Positions 19,099 to 32,502 of a DNA stretch of 64,000 nt are shown here, one piece after another. Position 1 is the first letter of the stretch; every line of letters begins with the position of its first letter. The stretch covers positions 76,606 through 140,605 of the forward strand of contig JADKAL010000016.1 of the NCBI GenBank assembly GCA_016715325.1, given 5' to 3'. The notes below the pieces were generated by a model. It searched no databases and was not told where the DNA came from. It saw nothing but the letters and a program-made list of their open reading frames with translations. This DNA comes from Methylococcaceae bacterium. GTDB taxonomy: Bacteria; Pseudomonadota; Gammaproteobacteria; Methylococcales; Methylomonadaceae. The translations under genes were made by a program, and so were the position numbers.

Positions 19099-19122
19099 GT
19101 CCGCAAGTTGGATGAACTTGTA

Positions 19123-19164
19123 AACCCCAACAAAATTAAAATCGTTATCTGTTGGGGTTCTTTC
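19123..19164. terminator. Hairpin, likely terminator (copy 1)
   Basis: AACCCCAACA (19123-19132) and TGTTGGGGTT (19150-19159) form a 10-bp stem followed by CTTTCT. It lies 24 bases after the GNAT gene and about 35 bases past the stop of the small secreted protein gene on the other strand. A homologous hairpin sits at 19988-20036. Confidence 0.65.
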
Positions 19165-19193
19165 TAATTTACATGCCTACGAAGACAATGCCA

Positions 19194-19475
19194 TTATTGT
19201 GCAGCCGGTTTTTCCGGTTGATTCTCAACCGGTTGTTGAGCGTCAGCAGGCTGTCCTTGTTGGGCTTCAGACGCTTTTTTAGCGGCTTCTGCTTCTGCTT
19301 TTAGTCTCTTTTTCTCAAGCTTTCTTTCTTGTGCTTCCCTTTGTGCAGCAATATCTCTTGCAGCGGTATTACCGCTACCGCCGAGTTCCGCATGGACTAG
19401 GGCAGGTGTCAATAACGCTGAAAGTACGCAAAAGCATAACGGCAATATCATTTTTTTTGATCTGAATTTATACAT
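19194..19475 (-). CDS. Small secreted Ala/Lys/Gln-rich protein (copy 1)
   Basis: 93 residues from the ATG at 19475, which is preceded by GAGGTGATT as ribosome binding site. A signal peptide (KKMILPLCFCVLSALLTPALVHA) precedes a charged helical region rich in Glu, Lys, Arg and Ala, and a Pro/Gln-rich tail. Family not recognised. It is clearly a paralogue of the gene at 20059-20331; both share signal peptide pattern, GTGN-type motif after cleavage, start context, upstream element and downstream hairpin. Confidence 0.65.
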   Translation of the reverse strand: MYKFRSKKMILPLCFCVLSALLTPALVHAELGGSGNTAARDIAAQREAQERKLEKKRLKAEAEAAKKASEAQQGQPADAQQPVENQPEKPAAQ

Positions 19476-19530
19476 AATCACCTCATCGTGAAATAGTTAT
19501 TTGATATTTATGCATTAAGACTAATGCATA

Positions 19531-19556
19531 AAACGGCGGCCTAATGATAGACGATG
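19531..19556 (-). promoter_or_regulatory. Conserved element upstream of small secreted gene, copy 1
   Basis: The block GGCGGCCTAATGATAGACGATG (as read on the + strand) lies about 60-80 bases before the start codon. The second copy has TGCGGTCTAATCATAAACGATG at the same distance from its gene. Conservation while surrounding bases drift suggests a promoter or regulator site, or simply recent duplication. Confidence 0.4.
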
Positions 19557-19987
19557 GTTATTATGCTATTCGGCATCGCGTATTAATGGGTCGTGACGCG
19601 GGTTTTGCAGTATGTCTTGGCCCTGCAAAACCGAAGGGTAGTGTAACCGTTTACCTAATTCATGAATATGCAAAAAACTACTCACCACCATGAATTATGC
19701 AAATATTACACTGCTTGTTACGTTAGAGTTTGATAATTTAGCTAAAGTTCAGTCGTTTATCCTGTTATTTTGTTGCTTGAAGGTTGATAACGCAAAATTC
19801 GATTACAGGAAAATGTTATCGATTGTTATCTAAAATAAACAAGGTTAGACAGGGAATAATATTCTTTTAGATTCTAACGTGCAGTGCCGTATTGATAGGT
19901 AATTGGAATAATGTAGCTGAAGATTTATTCACAGGCTTTCGATTAGGAAAGTTACTTCTGATTGAAGCGAGTGTGAGTCTATTGGTA

Positions 19988-20036
19988 AACCCCAACATAA
20001 AATTAACGCCATACTGTTGGGGTTGGTTCTTTTTTC
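19988..20036. terminator. Hairpin, likely terminator (copy 2)
   Basis: AACCCCAACA (19988-19997) and TGTTGGGGTT (20015-20024) with a T-rich run on the + strand. It is homologous to the hairpin at 19123-19164 and lies the same about 35 bases beyond the stop of its adjacent small secreted protein gene. Confidence 0.6.
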
Positions 20037-20058
20037 CGGCTTACGGAGCGCAAACAAA

Positions 20059-20331
20059 TTATTGTGAGGCGGATTTATCCGCTTGGTTTTGGGGCGGCTG
20101 TTGTGTGGTTGTCGGTAGAGCTTCGGCGGCTTTTTTAGCTTCGGCCTCTTTCTCCATTTTTATTCTCTCTTTCCTTTTTGCTATCGCTGCCCTTTGTTGC
20201 TCAGCCTGACTTGAAGCGATATTCCCCGTGCCATAGGTTTCTTCCGCTTGGGTTAATGCGGAAAATAATATGACTGTTAGCGCGCTAAACAACAATGATA
20301 ATGCAATTTTTTTTGATTTAAAATGAAACAT
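20059..20331 (-). CDS. Small secreted Ala/Lys/Gln-rich protein (copy 2)
   Basis: 90 residues from ATG 20331, again with GAGGTGATT just upstream; a longer reading from 20388 is unlikely. Signal peptide about residues 1-28, ending at TQA, then a charged helical stretch and a Gln/Pro tail. Paralogue of the gene at 19194-19475. Function unknown; secretion and composition suggest a periplasmic or cell-surface helical protein. Confidence 0.65.
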   Translation of the reverse strand: MFHFKSKKIALSLLFSALTVILFSALTQAEETYGTGNIASSQAEQQRAAIAKRKERIKMEKEAEAKKAAEALPTTTQQPPQNQADKSASQ

Positions 20332-20386
20332 AATCACCTCATAAATTAAATAGTTATACGAATTATATGCAACCCTGTAGAGGCAC

Positions 20387-20413
20387 AAAAATGCGGTCTA
20401 ATCATAAACGATG
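20387..20413 (-). promoter_or_regulatory. Conserved element upstream of small secreted gene, copy 2
   Basis: Counterpart of the block at 19531-19556; 18 of about 22 bases match. It lies about 60-80 bases before the ATG of the second small secreted protein gene. Confidence 0.4.
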
Positions 20414-20866
20414 TTTTCTGCGTTTTCTAGAATCGCAAATTTGTCACTTTGGATACAGATTGTAAGGCGGTTGCCAACACCGAAACGGTCAGCATAGTCT
20501 AGTGGTTTGTCAAGTTTTTGGGTATGCGGCAAATTGTCGCACTTGAGCAATTAAGAATATTTAGTAAAGCTTTTAGCGATTAAAATATAAATGATGGTGG
20601 TGGATTAAACCTATGTTTGGAGTGACAAACCTAGGTTTAATCCACCCGCAAAAATGAATTAGTACGACGCAACGGGTTGTCTTCCAAGCGCGATAAAGTT
20701 GTTTAATTAGCTTGGCAAAGTATTTTTAGCCTCGTTAATTACATAATCGAAAATTTTTTCGCGTGAATATTTATTTAGGTTTGTTCGAGCAATTTGTTCT
20801 TCCGTTACGCCACAGAAAAGTAGAAACTCCCGTTTTGTATAATGTTTTTAGTTGTCAAAGGCGATA
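20414..20866. other. Intergenic region with a long hairpin
   Basis: About 450 bases with no supported gene. The one strong structure is the 20-bp stem hairpin at 20599-20646. Confidence 0.5.
20599..20646. repeat. Long near-perfect hairpin
   Basis: The left arm GGTGGATTAAACCTATGTTT (20599-20618) and the right arm AAACCTAGGTTTAATCCACC (20627-20646) pair at 19 of 20 positions across an 8-base loop. The right arm itself contains AAACCTAGGTTT, a perfect palindrome. No T-run follows on either strand, so it is not an ordinary terminator. Confidence 0.75.
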
Positions 20867-21067
20867 TCAGACTCTCTTTCGGAAAAAAGCCCATCCCTCC
20901 CACCGATAATCAATCAAAGCGCATTCGTCATCCATCATCGATGCCTTAATTTTTAAAAAGGATTCAATTTCCTTGGGGGTTGCAGCGCATACAGTACCGG
21001 ATTGAGTTTTAAATATCACTGGAAAGACCGGCGTACGAAAGATATACCGCAGCTTTGGCGTTTTCAT
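20867..21067 (-). CDS. Small conserved-looking hypothetical protein
   Basis: 66 residues if the ATG at 21067 is used; a longer frame from 21142 overlaps the end of the GH57 gene. It contains a TPKEIESFLKIKASM helix and an aromatic C-terminus (YRWEGWAFFRKRV). I do not recognise it. Its position 40 bases behind the GH57 gene on the same strand suggests cotranscription. Confidence 0.45.
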   Translation of the reverse strand: MKTPKLRYIFRTPVFPVIFKTQSGTVCAATPKEIESFLKIKASMMDDECALIDYRWEGWAFFRKRV

Positions 21068-21107
21068 TTTTTGTTTAATGCAAATATTTTGCAATGCATG
21101 GAAATTA

Positions 21108-22709
21108 TTAATCGGAGGATGGATTAAAATCCCTAAAATCAATGTCCGGGAATATGTTATCCATCGTTTCCAGCGCGAGGAGATAGCGTTCGTTGAGGTT
21201 GTTCTTGCGGATGCTGTCGTGTAGATAGTTAAAGCGGGCGAGATGGTCGGTAATGCGTTTACGGGCGTAGTCGCGAGTGGTACCCGATTTCAAGATGAAC
21301 GGCCAGTCCGACGCCTGCGCCAGCAAAATAGATCGAGCCGCTTGATTTAAAGCGCGTTCCTGTAAAGGTGTGACCGTTAAGCCATACAGATCGGAGACCA
21401 ACTTTTCCATTTCTTCTTCAGCCTGATGAAGGTAAGGGTAAATCCAGTCGTTTTCCTCATTAATCCAATAGCTTGAATATCCTTGGTCGCCCCAGGTTGA
21501 CGCGGATGGTGTAGCGGTTTGATGCGTTGAATATAGTTTTAAGTAATCGCCGCAGCTGATTGTTTGCACATCGCTGGTATTTTCATTTGCCAAACGCAAG
21601 ACCTCTTCCAGCCATAACGGGCCTTCAAACCACCAATGACCGAAGAGTTCGGCATCGTATGGGGCAACCATGAGCGGTAGCCTGTCCATGATAGTAGTTA
21701 ATGGCTTGATCTGCTGTTGGCGCTTATCGATAAAGTCTTGAGCATGTTGCTTTGCCTTTGCTAGCGCAAGTTCCGGTCGATATATAGCCTTGGGTTGGTT
21801 TTCTCCCGTCACGCGGTGGTACTTGATGCCGGTATTAATGCGGGTCTTTCCGTCCAAAATATAGGGCGCGATGTAGTCTAAATCCAGATCGAAACCGACA
21901 TCGCTGTAATATTCCCGGTAGTCGCTATCGCCTGGATAGCCTTCTTTCGAACTCCAAACCTGTCGAGAAGATTCCGGGTCTCGACCGAATGCGGTTACAC
22001 CATTGCCGCAATTAACCGGCGCATAAACACCGTTCGCCGACGGCGAGCCTGTTGCGTTCAAAATAGCATGAGTATCGCCGAAAAAATAGCCGATACCGGC
22101 AGCGGCAAGCACTGCTTCTAGTCCGGGATAATAAGCGCATTCAGGCAGCCAGAAGCCGGTAGGTGCAAAGCCGAGATTTGCTTTAAAAGTTTCGATGCCG
22201 ATGTTGATTTGGTTTCGAACCGCTGTTTCGCTTACGCTGAGAGCAGGTAGAAAGCCGTGTGTTGCCGCGGTTGTAATCAGTTCAAGCTTTCCGGCAGCGT
22301 GATGTTTTTTAAAAGCCGCTATTAAATCGCACTGATAACGGTTTTGGTAAGTTTCGAGGGTGCTTAGATAAAACTGCAGATAAAAATTGGCAAGGTTTTG
22401 GTAATCTGGTTGATTTGCGGTTCTGATAATTTCTTTATTTGCTAAATCGATTCGTTGCTGAAGATATATCAAATAACGTTCAGTTAATAATTCATCTCGC
22501 AACATGGTAATTAATGTCGGCGAGAGTGATACCGTTAATCGGTAGGCGACCTTATCTTTATATAGCCGGTCGAAAGCATTTATAAGGGGAATATAGCTTT
22601 CGGTTATCGCTTCAAATAACCAGTTTTCTTCATAAAAGCTGTCATATTCAGGATGCCGCACGTAAGGTAGGTGTGCATGTAGAATAATGCTGAGAAATCC
22701 TTTTTTCAT
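21108..22709 (-). CDS. Glycoside hydrolase family 57 protein (glucan branching enzyme type)
   Basis: 533 residues. The N-terminal LHAHLPYVRHPE is the GH57 region 1; FWLPECAYYPGLE near residue 187 has the catalytic Glu and APYDAELFGHWW near residue 350 the acid/base Asp. The C-terminal helical part corresponds to DUF1957. Members form alpha-1,6 branches in glycogen or cut alpha-glucans, in the cytoplasm. It follows the DUF4912 gene by 9 bases, an association often seen for this branch of GH57. Confidence 0.87.
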   Translation of the reverse strand: MKKGFLSIILHAHLPYVRHPEYDSFYEENWLFEAITESYIPLINAFDRLYKDKVAYRLTVSLSPTLITMLRDELLTERYLIYLQQRIDLANKEIIRTANQPDYQNLANFYLQFYLSTLETYQNRYQCDLIAAFKKHHAAGKLELITTAATHGFLPALSVSETAVRNQINIGIETFKANLGFAPTGFWLPECAYYPGLEAVLAAAGIGYFFGDTHAILNATGSPSANGVYAPVNCGNGVTAFGRDPESSRQVWSSKEGYPGDSDYREYYSDVGFDLDLDYIAPYILDGKTRINTGIKYHRVTGENQPKAIYRPELALAKAKQHAQDFIDKRQQQIKPLTTIMDRLPLMVAPYDAELFGHWWFEGPLWLEEVLRLANENTSDVQTISCGDYLKLYSTHQTATPSASTWGDQGYSSYWINEENDWIYPYLHQAEEEMEKLVSDLYGLTVTPLQERALNQAARSILLAQASDWPFILKSGTTRDYARKRITDHLARFNYLHDSIRKNNLNERYLLALETMDNIFPDIDFRDFNPSSD

Positions 22710-22718
22710 GTGTCGTGT

Positions 22719-23384
22719 CTATTTCATGCTCGAGTTAGAAGCGGTTTTAGGTTCGAGCAGTAAGCTTTTTTGTATTGAAGAAATCTGAATCTGACTACTA
22801 GTAAGTTTTGTATTCTGGTTAGGCGAGTTCTTACTATTTAAATCTTCAGGTTTGTGTATGAGCTGGGAACTCGCCAATACGGTTAATGCGTTATTCCGAT
22901 CAAGTTTACCGAGAACTGCTGAATAAGTGTTTGTCTTATTAGCGGATGATAAAGCGATTGTTTGTCTTGATTGGTTCAGTTTGATCGAGACATCGAAACA
23001 ATCCATTGTCGAATCGGCGTCAGCATTTACTTCCATTATTGGGTAAATTCTCAAAACGATATTTTGATTTTGTCTGTTGTCGCCTATTTCGGGCGATGCA
23101 ATGATCTTTCCAAGGTTCCATGAGACGTACAAATGATCGGGGTCGATTGGTAGCATTACAAGTTTGGGATCTTCTCCGTTTAACTTCGGTGTGTATCTCC
23201 GTGTAATTTCTTCGCTGATGTCCAATATTTGTTTCGGGGTGAGTGCAATTTTTTTTGCGGAACCCCGTTTTTTTACGGGAATAACGGGGGAATATTTCGT
23301 GCTGATTTCTTTGGAAATCTCAAATATCTCCTCAGAACTAAGCAATGCAGCGGAATATCTTATTGAAGGCGAAATTGTCATCAT
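22719..23384 (-). CDS. DUF4912 domain protein
   Basis: About 221 residues from the ATG at 23384; a TTG at 23420 would add 12. The core has LPIDPDHLYVSWNLGK, the start of the DUF4912 beta-rich domain thought to be related to carbohydrate-binding folds. The N-terminus contains two similar helical repeats (EEIFEISKEISTKYSPV and KQILDISEEITRRYTPK). Paired with GH57, so probably part of glycogen handling. The last about 50 residues are Ser/Gln/Asn-rich and disordered-looking. Confidence 0.72.
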   Translation of the reverse strand: MMTISPSIRYSAALLSSEEIFEISKEISTKYSPVIPVKKRGSAKKIALTPKQILDISEEITRRYTPKLNGEDPKLVMLPIDPDHLYVSWNLGKIIASPEIGDNRQNQNIVLRIYPIMEVNADADSTMDCFDVSIKLNQSRQTIALSSANKTNTYSAVLGKLDRNNALTVLASSQLIHKPEDLNSKNSPNQNTKLTSSQIQISSIQKSLLLEPKTASNSSMK

Positions 23385-23852
23385 CCAATTGAGTCGATTG
23401 TAACGAAAGATAAATAACAATCGTAGCTATTCAAAAATTACGAATAAAAAAGATTGGGTTACAAAAACATATTTTGTATTAGCAGCCATAGCTTTTAAAT
23501 AAAAGGCTGGATTATTTAGGCGCTTCGTTAAAGATGTTTTTTACCATCCAATGTAAAGTTGCTTATTGTCAATTATTAGCCTTGCGTTTGTAAATTCACT
23601 CTATCCTTAGTCTACTGTTATTGCAAGAATCTCGGCAAAGATTTTAAGTTGCTTTTGCGTGAAGTTTAATTTGAATCTTAATAATTAAGCACATTACATG
23701 CCGTGATCCTTAATTCAATGAAGTAGTCTCTTAGAATTCTGCACTACAAATGAAAAATAGAAGGTTTATGAATGTAAGTCCCTTTAAGTGTTGAAAAAAC
23801 CGCATAAAAATAGTGCGGTTTTATTATTCTATTGCACCATTTTGCGATGCTA
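23385..23852. other. Intergenic region before the IS element
   Basis: No gene supported. It should carry the promoter for the DUF4912-GH57 pair (reading leftwards). A terminator-like hairpin lies at 23795-23825. Confidence 0.4.
23795..23825. terminator. Rho-independent terminator-like hairpin
   Basis: AAACCGCA (23797-23804) and TGCGGTTT (23814-23821) form an A/T-flanked stem with runs of A before and T after, so it could work in both directions. No gene ends just before it; it may have belonged to sequence lost or moved by the neighbouring IS. Confidence 0.6.
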
Positions 23853-24976
23853 GTATAACGTCCTCAACAAACATTAAGATATGATACAATTGGTGTCCAT
23901 GAGAACGCCAATGAAAATTACACTGATTGAAGAGGATCGAACAGAACTGGAACGCTGGGTGAAGAGCCGGTCTGTTGGGGCTAAACAAAGACTACGGGCT
24001 AGAATGGTACTGATGACCGCCGAGGGCTTGTCAACAACGGTCATTATGGCAACGTTGGGGGTCAGCAACCCGACCTTGAACAAGTGGCGGAATCGCTATC
24101 TCGAAAGTGGTGTTGAAGGGCTCAAGAAAGGCAAGACCCGCCCGTCGCGGATACCGCCGCTGCCGACTGACAAAGTCCAAGAAGTCCTGGCCTTGACATT
24201 GACCGGTAAACCGGCTGCCGCGACGCAGTGGAGTTGCCGGACGATGGCGGAGCAGGTCGGCATTTCCCGGATGGCGGTGCACGGCATCTGGCGGGAGCAC
24301 AAACTGAAGCCCCATCAAGTGAAGGGCTTTAAGGTTTCGAACGACCCGCTGTTCGCCGAAAAGTTGCGCGATGTCGTGGGCCTTTACCTGGACCCACCGG
24401 AGAAGGCCATCGTGTTTTCCGTCGACGAGAAAAAGCCAAATCCAGGCGCTAGATCGTAGCCAACCCGGCCTGCCGATGAAGCCGGGAAAATGCGGGACGA
24501 TGACGCACGATTATAAGCGACATGGCACCACAACTTTGTTTGCGGCACTCGACGTGCAGACCGGAACGGTGATTGGGCAATGCCAGCCCAGGCACCGCCA
24601 CGACGAGTTCCTCAAGTTCCTGAAGACAATTGACCGGCGAACCGACAAAACCTTGGCATTGCATTTGATCGTCGACAACTATGCGACGCACAAACATGCC
24701 GAAGTAAAGGACTGGCTGGCCCAGCATCCCCGGTTCCACTTACACTTCACGCCAACCTCGGCCTCATGGCTCAACTTAGTCGAGCGTTTCTTCCGGGACA
24801 TTACCGAGGAACGTATCCGGCGTGGTGTTTTCCACAGTGTTGACGACCTCAAAACAGCGATACAGGAGTATCTCGACCACCGCAATAGCAACCCAAAACC
24901 TTACCATTGGACAGCCAAACCAGAGACGATCTTGGCTAAAGTAGACAAAGCTAAAGATATGTTGAGGACGTTACAC
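23853..24976 (+). mobile_element. IS630-family insertion sequence
   Basis: 1,124 bases. The left end GTATAACGTCCTCAACA (23853-23869) and the right end TGTTGAGGACGTTACAC (24960-24976) are inverted repeats with one mismatch. Each is flanked by TA (23851-23852 and 24977-24978), the target duplication of IS630/Tc1-type elements. It contains one transposase gene in two frames. It sits about 100 bases upstream of the rRNA promoter. Confidence 0.88.
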
Positions 24977-24979
24977 TAG
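23881..24979 (+). CDS. IS630-family transposase, two overlapping frames
   Basis: Frame one (23881-24459) encodes the helix-turn-helix N-terminus ([21 protein letters not shown]) and the first catalytic Asp (VFSVDEK). Frame two (24371-24979) encodes the rest of the DDE domain: [11 protein letters not shown] has the second Asp and [15 protein letters not shown] the Glu. They join at a run of five A (24430-24434), where removing one A, or a +1 slip, gives [13 protein letters not shown]. Programmed frameshifting occurs in IS elements, but given the other frameshifts nearby a simple indel is equally possible. Confidence 0.85.
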
Positions 24980-25070
24980 TTCAAGTTTGTTGCAATAAAT
25001 TTAGGCCGTTTATTCAGCATGTCTTGAAGCCGGTCAATAGGATATATCGGTAGAAAATGATTAATTGAAT

Positions 25071-25098
25071 TTGACATCACCAAATAATTCTGTAGAAT
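25071..25098 (+). promoter_or_regulatory. rRNA operon promoter (sigma70 type)
   Basis: TTGACA at 25071-25076 and TAGAAT at 25093-25098, separated by 16 bases, about 195 bases ahead of the 16S gene. The -35 box is a perfect match and the -10 matches at four or five of six positions. An AT-rich stretch upstream could act as an UP element. Confidence 0.75.
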
Positions 25099-25128
25099 AG
25101 TCGGACTCAGCAGGGCTAAAAGCCTTGT

Positions 25129-25140
25129 CGCTCTTTAACA
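25129..25140 (+). promoter_or_regulatory. boxA antitermination signal in the rrn leader
   Basis: CGCTCTTTAACA matches the E. coli rrn boxA (TGCTCTTTAACA) at all but the first base. It lets Nus factors form the antitermination complex. A second copy is just ahead of the 23S gene. Confidence 0.8.
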
Positions 25141-25293
25141 AGATGGCCAAGACAATAAGTGTGGGAGCTTGTGCAGTGACCTTCGTTGACAAACGAAAGG
25201 TTAGTGGCAAGAGCCCCGTTGATTCAACGGAAAGCGAAAGCTAACCAAACAAGATTTTGCATCCTATCTTAAAAGGGGTGCGCTATGAAATTA

Positions 25294-26827
<1,534 letters not shown>

Positions 26828-27000
26828 CAAAGACGCAAGGCGCTGTACGAGCGCCCACACATATTGTTTTGGTCAAGAAGCGGAAAAGCCGAAGGCTGTG
26901 CAAGCGAAAGCAAGCCTAGAAAACCGAAACGAGTCGACAGGCCATCGAGCCGAGGAGCAGACAAGGCGCGCTGGGCAGAGCAACACCCAAGACGAAGACC

Positions 27001-27077
<77 letters not shown>

Positions 27078-27157
27078 CCAAGCAGGCGACGACAAGCAAG
27101 CAGACAAGCCGAATTGGCGCCACGAAAGAAAGGGGCGCTAGCGGCAGACAGCACAAT

Positions 27158-27234
27158 GGGGCCATAGCTCAGCTGGGGAGAGCGCCTGCTTTGCACGCAG
27201 GAGGTCAGGAGTTCGATCCTCCTTGGCTCCACCA
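27158..27234 (+). tRNA. tRNA-Ala (TGC)
   Basis: 77 bases including CCA. The anticodon loop is TTTGCAC with anticodon TGC. The D-loop is AGCTGGGGA, one G longer than the common bacterial tRNA-Ala form, so an extra G in the homopolymer is possible. Confidence 0.95.
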
Positions 27235-27340
27235 ACCCAACGAAGGCCAATAAACCGCGCAGAAGACACCGACAATCCCATAACGTTTCCACCGCGTAAG
27301 CGGATAGAGACGTTATCGAATTGCAGGGATACCCTGTAAT

Positions 27341-27352
27341 CGCTCTTTAACA
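27341..27352 (+). promoter_or_regulatory. boxA antitermination signal before 23S
   Basis: CGCTCTTTAACA, identical to the leader copy, located about 165 bases before the 23S gene in the spacer, as in E. coli-type rrn operons. Confidence 0.75.
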
Positions 27353-27516
27353 ACATGGAAAACTGTACCAAAAAGCCGTAGGGCAACCTACGGACAGAAA
27401 GCGCACGCGTAGAAGCGAAAGCCGAAGCGGGCGCGTTCTCAAGCGAAAGCGTAAAAAGTCAACTGGCAAGATAGCCGCAAAAGCGCGTCGAAAAGACAGG
27501 CTTATTGGGGTTATAA

Positions 27517-30406
<2,890 letters not shown>

Positions 30407-30776
30407 ATAACACCCAAACGCTTGGGAAAGCGGGCGCAAGGGAAAGCAGCCTGAAAACCGAACTGCGCCTAACGTTGACGACGCCAAGACGAGAGAACAC
30501 AGTGGTACAGAATTCCATGAGAGCGAGCCAAAGGAGCAGGCGGAAGGCGACATAAGTTGTCAGAAAGTCCGCGAGGCCAGGTCGCGCCATAAAGCCGAAG
30601 CCAGAAGCTGAAGCGAAAACGCAGGTGCAAAAAGACCTGACGGAAAAAAGATGAAAAAGTGACGTGAAAGCGGACATGAAAAGCAAGACGTAAGCGGGCA
30701 AAAAGAGCGCACAAAAGTGAAAGCCTGAAGAGCGGTCGAATGGCCTTAAGACTTGTAGTCGTGTTGAACACCGAAT
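30407..30776 (+). other. 23S-5S spacer
   Basis: 370 bases, purine-rich, with many AAGCG/GAAAG-type repeats. It is unusually long for a 23S-5S spacer; no tRNA is present in it. It is transcribed as part of the operon and removed by processing. Confidence 0.6.
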
Positions 30777-30895
30777 TGCTTGGTGACCATAGCGAGCGTG
30801 AACCACCCGACCCCATCCCGAACTCGGAAGTGAAACCGCTTAGCGCCAATGATAGTGTGGCACGTTGCCATGCGAAAGTAGGGAATTGCCAAGCG
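30777..30895 (+). rRNA. rrf: 5S ribosomal RNA
   Basis: About 119 bases. TGCTTGGTGACCATAGCG pairs at its end with GAATTGCCAAGCG, and the conserved CCGAACTCGGAAGTGAAACC and CATGCGAAAGTAGGG segments are present. Confidence 0.95.
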
Positions 30896-30906
30896 CCTTA
30901 AATCAA

Positions 30907-30939
30907 AAGCCCAAGAATCAACTCCTTGGGCTTTTTTTT
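30907..30939 (+). terminator. rRNA operon terminator
   Basis: AAGCCCAAG (30907-30915) pairs with CTTGGGCTT (30925-30933), followed by a T run. It lies 12 bases after the 5S gene. Confidence 0.9.
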
Positions 30940-30954
30940 CGTCTGAAAATTAAG

Positions 30955-32502
30955 CTAACGATTTGCCGTCCAAAACGTTTCCTTCCAAAACTCAAAATCA
31001 TCAAAACTACCGTGGCTTTGCGGCCAATTGCCAACCATGCCGAATTTGGTTAAATGAACTTGGCGGTGAATTTTTTGTGGGAAAATTTTCGGCGCTACCT
31101 TATAAATATTGGGCCAATAACCCGCAGTCCTGTCTTGGAAAGAATTAATTTCGGCCAACGTATTGTCAATCCACCATAACAAACTGCCCCGCGGCACAAT
31201 ATCGACATACGACGAATTTTCGAATTGATCTCGTTTAGGATGCAAGGATAAATTATAAAAATTTGCATCGGGATGATGGATCAAATAAGGACTGATGATT
31301 TCGGCAATATCATTCAAACTGCATGCCGCCGCCATAAACACAATGTTGGCGAATTTTATTTCGGGATACTTGGCGATAATCTTATTACTTATAATTGTAC
31401 CCATGCTGTGGCCTATTATATTAATTATTCGAGTATTTTTATTATAAGTGATACTGTTTTGATAATGACATTGCCAAAAGCGGAAAAATTCCGAAACCGC
31501 CGTTTGATTGGCGTTGATATTAATTTTGCAGTCATTTTCGATAGCCGTTTTAGGTACTGCTTCCGGTTTGGATTGGTTGATTGAAATCGCTTCATCATTG
31601 GCAATGATCAAATCAGTCCTGCGCAACATGGAATTCCAAGCACCTGACCCCAAGCTGTCCACATAAGGTGCAGTAACCAGCTTGATTGGATTGGCAACAC
31701 TCCACAAATCGCCAAAACCTAAATCCTCGTCATTATCTTTTGGCGGTAAATTAATGTTAATACCGTTCGTATAGTTCGAAGACGCCGCATTATCAACAGC
31801 ATCGGGAGTCGAACCGGTATCAAGGCTGTCATCAAAAAAGTTTTTACGAATAATATTTTGTTCGACCAAGACGTTATAAGCCGAAGAGGGAAATCGGGTG
31901 GCTGCGCGGAGCGAGTCTTCCATTAAAACGAAAGGCGATACGAGGGGACCTTTAATAAACGACGTAACACCATCGAAAAACGAACCGCTTTCACCGGTGC
32001 TGGAATATTCGCCGCGACGTAGGAATAATAAGTGATCCAAATAATTGCCCGGAAACCCCGAACGCCATGAAATAAACACCGGGTATTTACAGTCTTCCAG
32101 CATTTGGTCTTTCAACTTTTTGATCCGTTCGGAAACTTGTTGCGATGTATTCAAGCCGCCGTGGATGAACACCGTCATTTCAATGTGATTGTCTTGTTTC
32201 ATTAATCCATTATTGTTTTCGAATACATTGATAACCCGGTTATAGTTTTTGAATATCTTGGCGACATAAGCGTTGGGATCGGCAACGATTTGTTTATTAA
32301 CATCATATAACGTACTGCTCGAATTAATATAAAGGCTGTAATCGTTCAAATCTTTCGATGCCCTGGAACTTAATCCTTGGCATGAGTGACTGCCGCCCGA
32401 ATGCAGCGGCGCGGTAGCGCAACCGGTTAATAAGAAAAACGCGAGTAATAATATAAAGAAGAAGGGATTCGGCGTTATTGTTATCATCATAAATATCCCC
32501 AA
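30955..32502 (-). CDS. Lipase-like alpha/beta hydrolase lipoprotein
   Basis: 515 residues. A signal peptide ends in the lipobox LLTGC (about residue 28), so it should be membrane-anchored. GHSMGT near residue 366 is the GXSXG nucleophile elbow of alpha/beta hydrolases, after an earlier VFIHGG oxyanion strand. The catalytic Asp and His are not assigned with confidence. Family otherwise unrecognised; the substrate could be a lipid or ester. It converges with the rRNA operon and ends 15 bases past its terminator. Confidence 0.72.
   Translation of the reverse strand: MGIFMMITITPNPFFFILLLAFFLLTGCATAPLHSGGSHSCQGLSSRASKDLNDYSLYINSSSTLYDVNKQIVADPNAYVAKIFKNYNRVINVFENNNGLMKQDNHIEMTVFIHGGLNTSQQVSERIKKLKDQMLEDCKYPVFISWRSGFPGNYLDHLLFLRRGEYSSTGESGSFFDGVTSFIKGPLVSPFVLMEDSLRAATRFPSSAYNVLVEQNIIRKNFFDDSLDTGSTPDAVDNAASSNYTNGININLPPKDNDEDLGFGDLWSVANPIKLVTAPYVDSLGSGAWNSMLRRTDLIIANDEAISINQSKPEAVPKTAIENDCKININANQTAVSEFFRFWQCHYQNSITYNKNTRIINIIGHSMGTIISNKIIAKYPEIKFANIVFMAAACSLNDIAEIISPYLIHHPDANFYNLSLHPKRDQFENSSYVDIVPRGSLLWWIDNTLAEINSFQDRTAGYWPNIYKVAPKIFPQKIHRQVHLTKFGMVGNWPQSHGSFDDFEFWKETFWTANR

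Noticed and set aside
19892..20209. A 105-codon + strand ORF
   Set aside because: It is the antisense shadow of the second small secreted protein gene plus its hairpin.
24371..24979. Treating the second transposase frame as a separate gene
   Set aside because: It continues the DDE domain of the first frame after a one-base slip at the A run.
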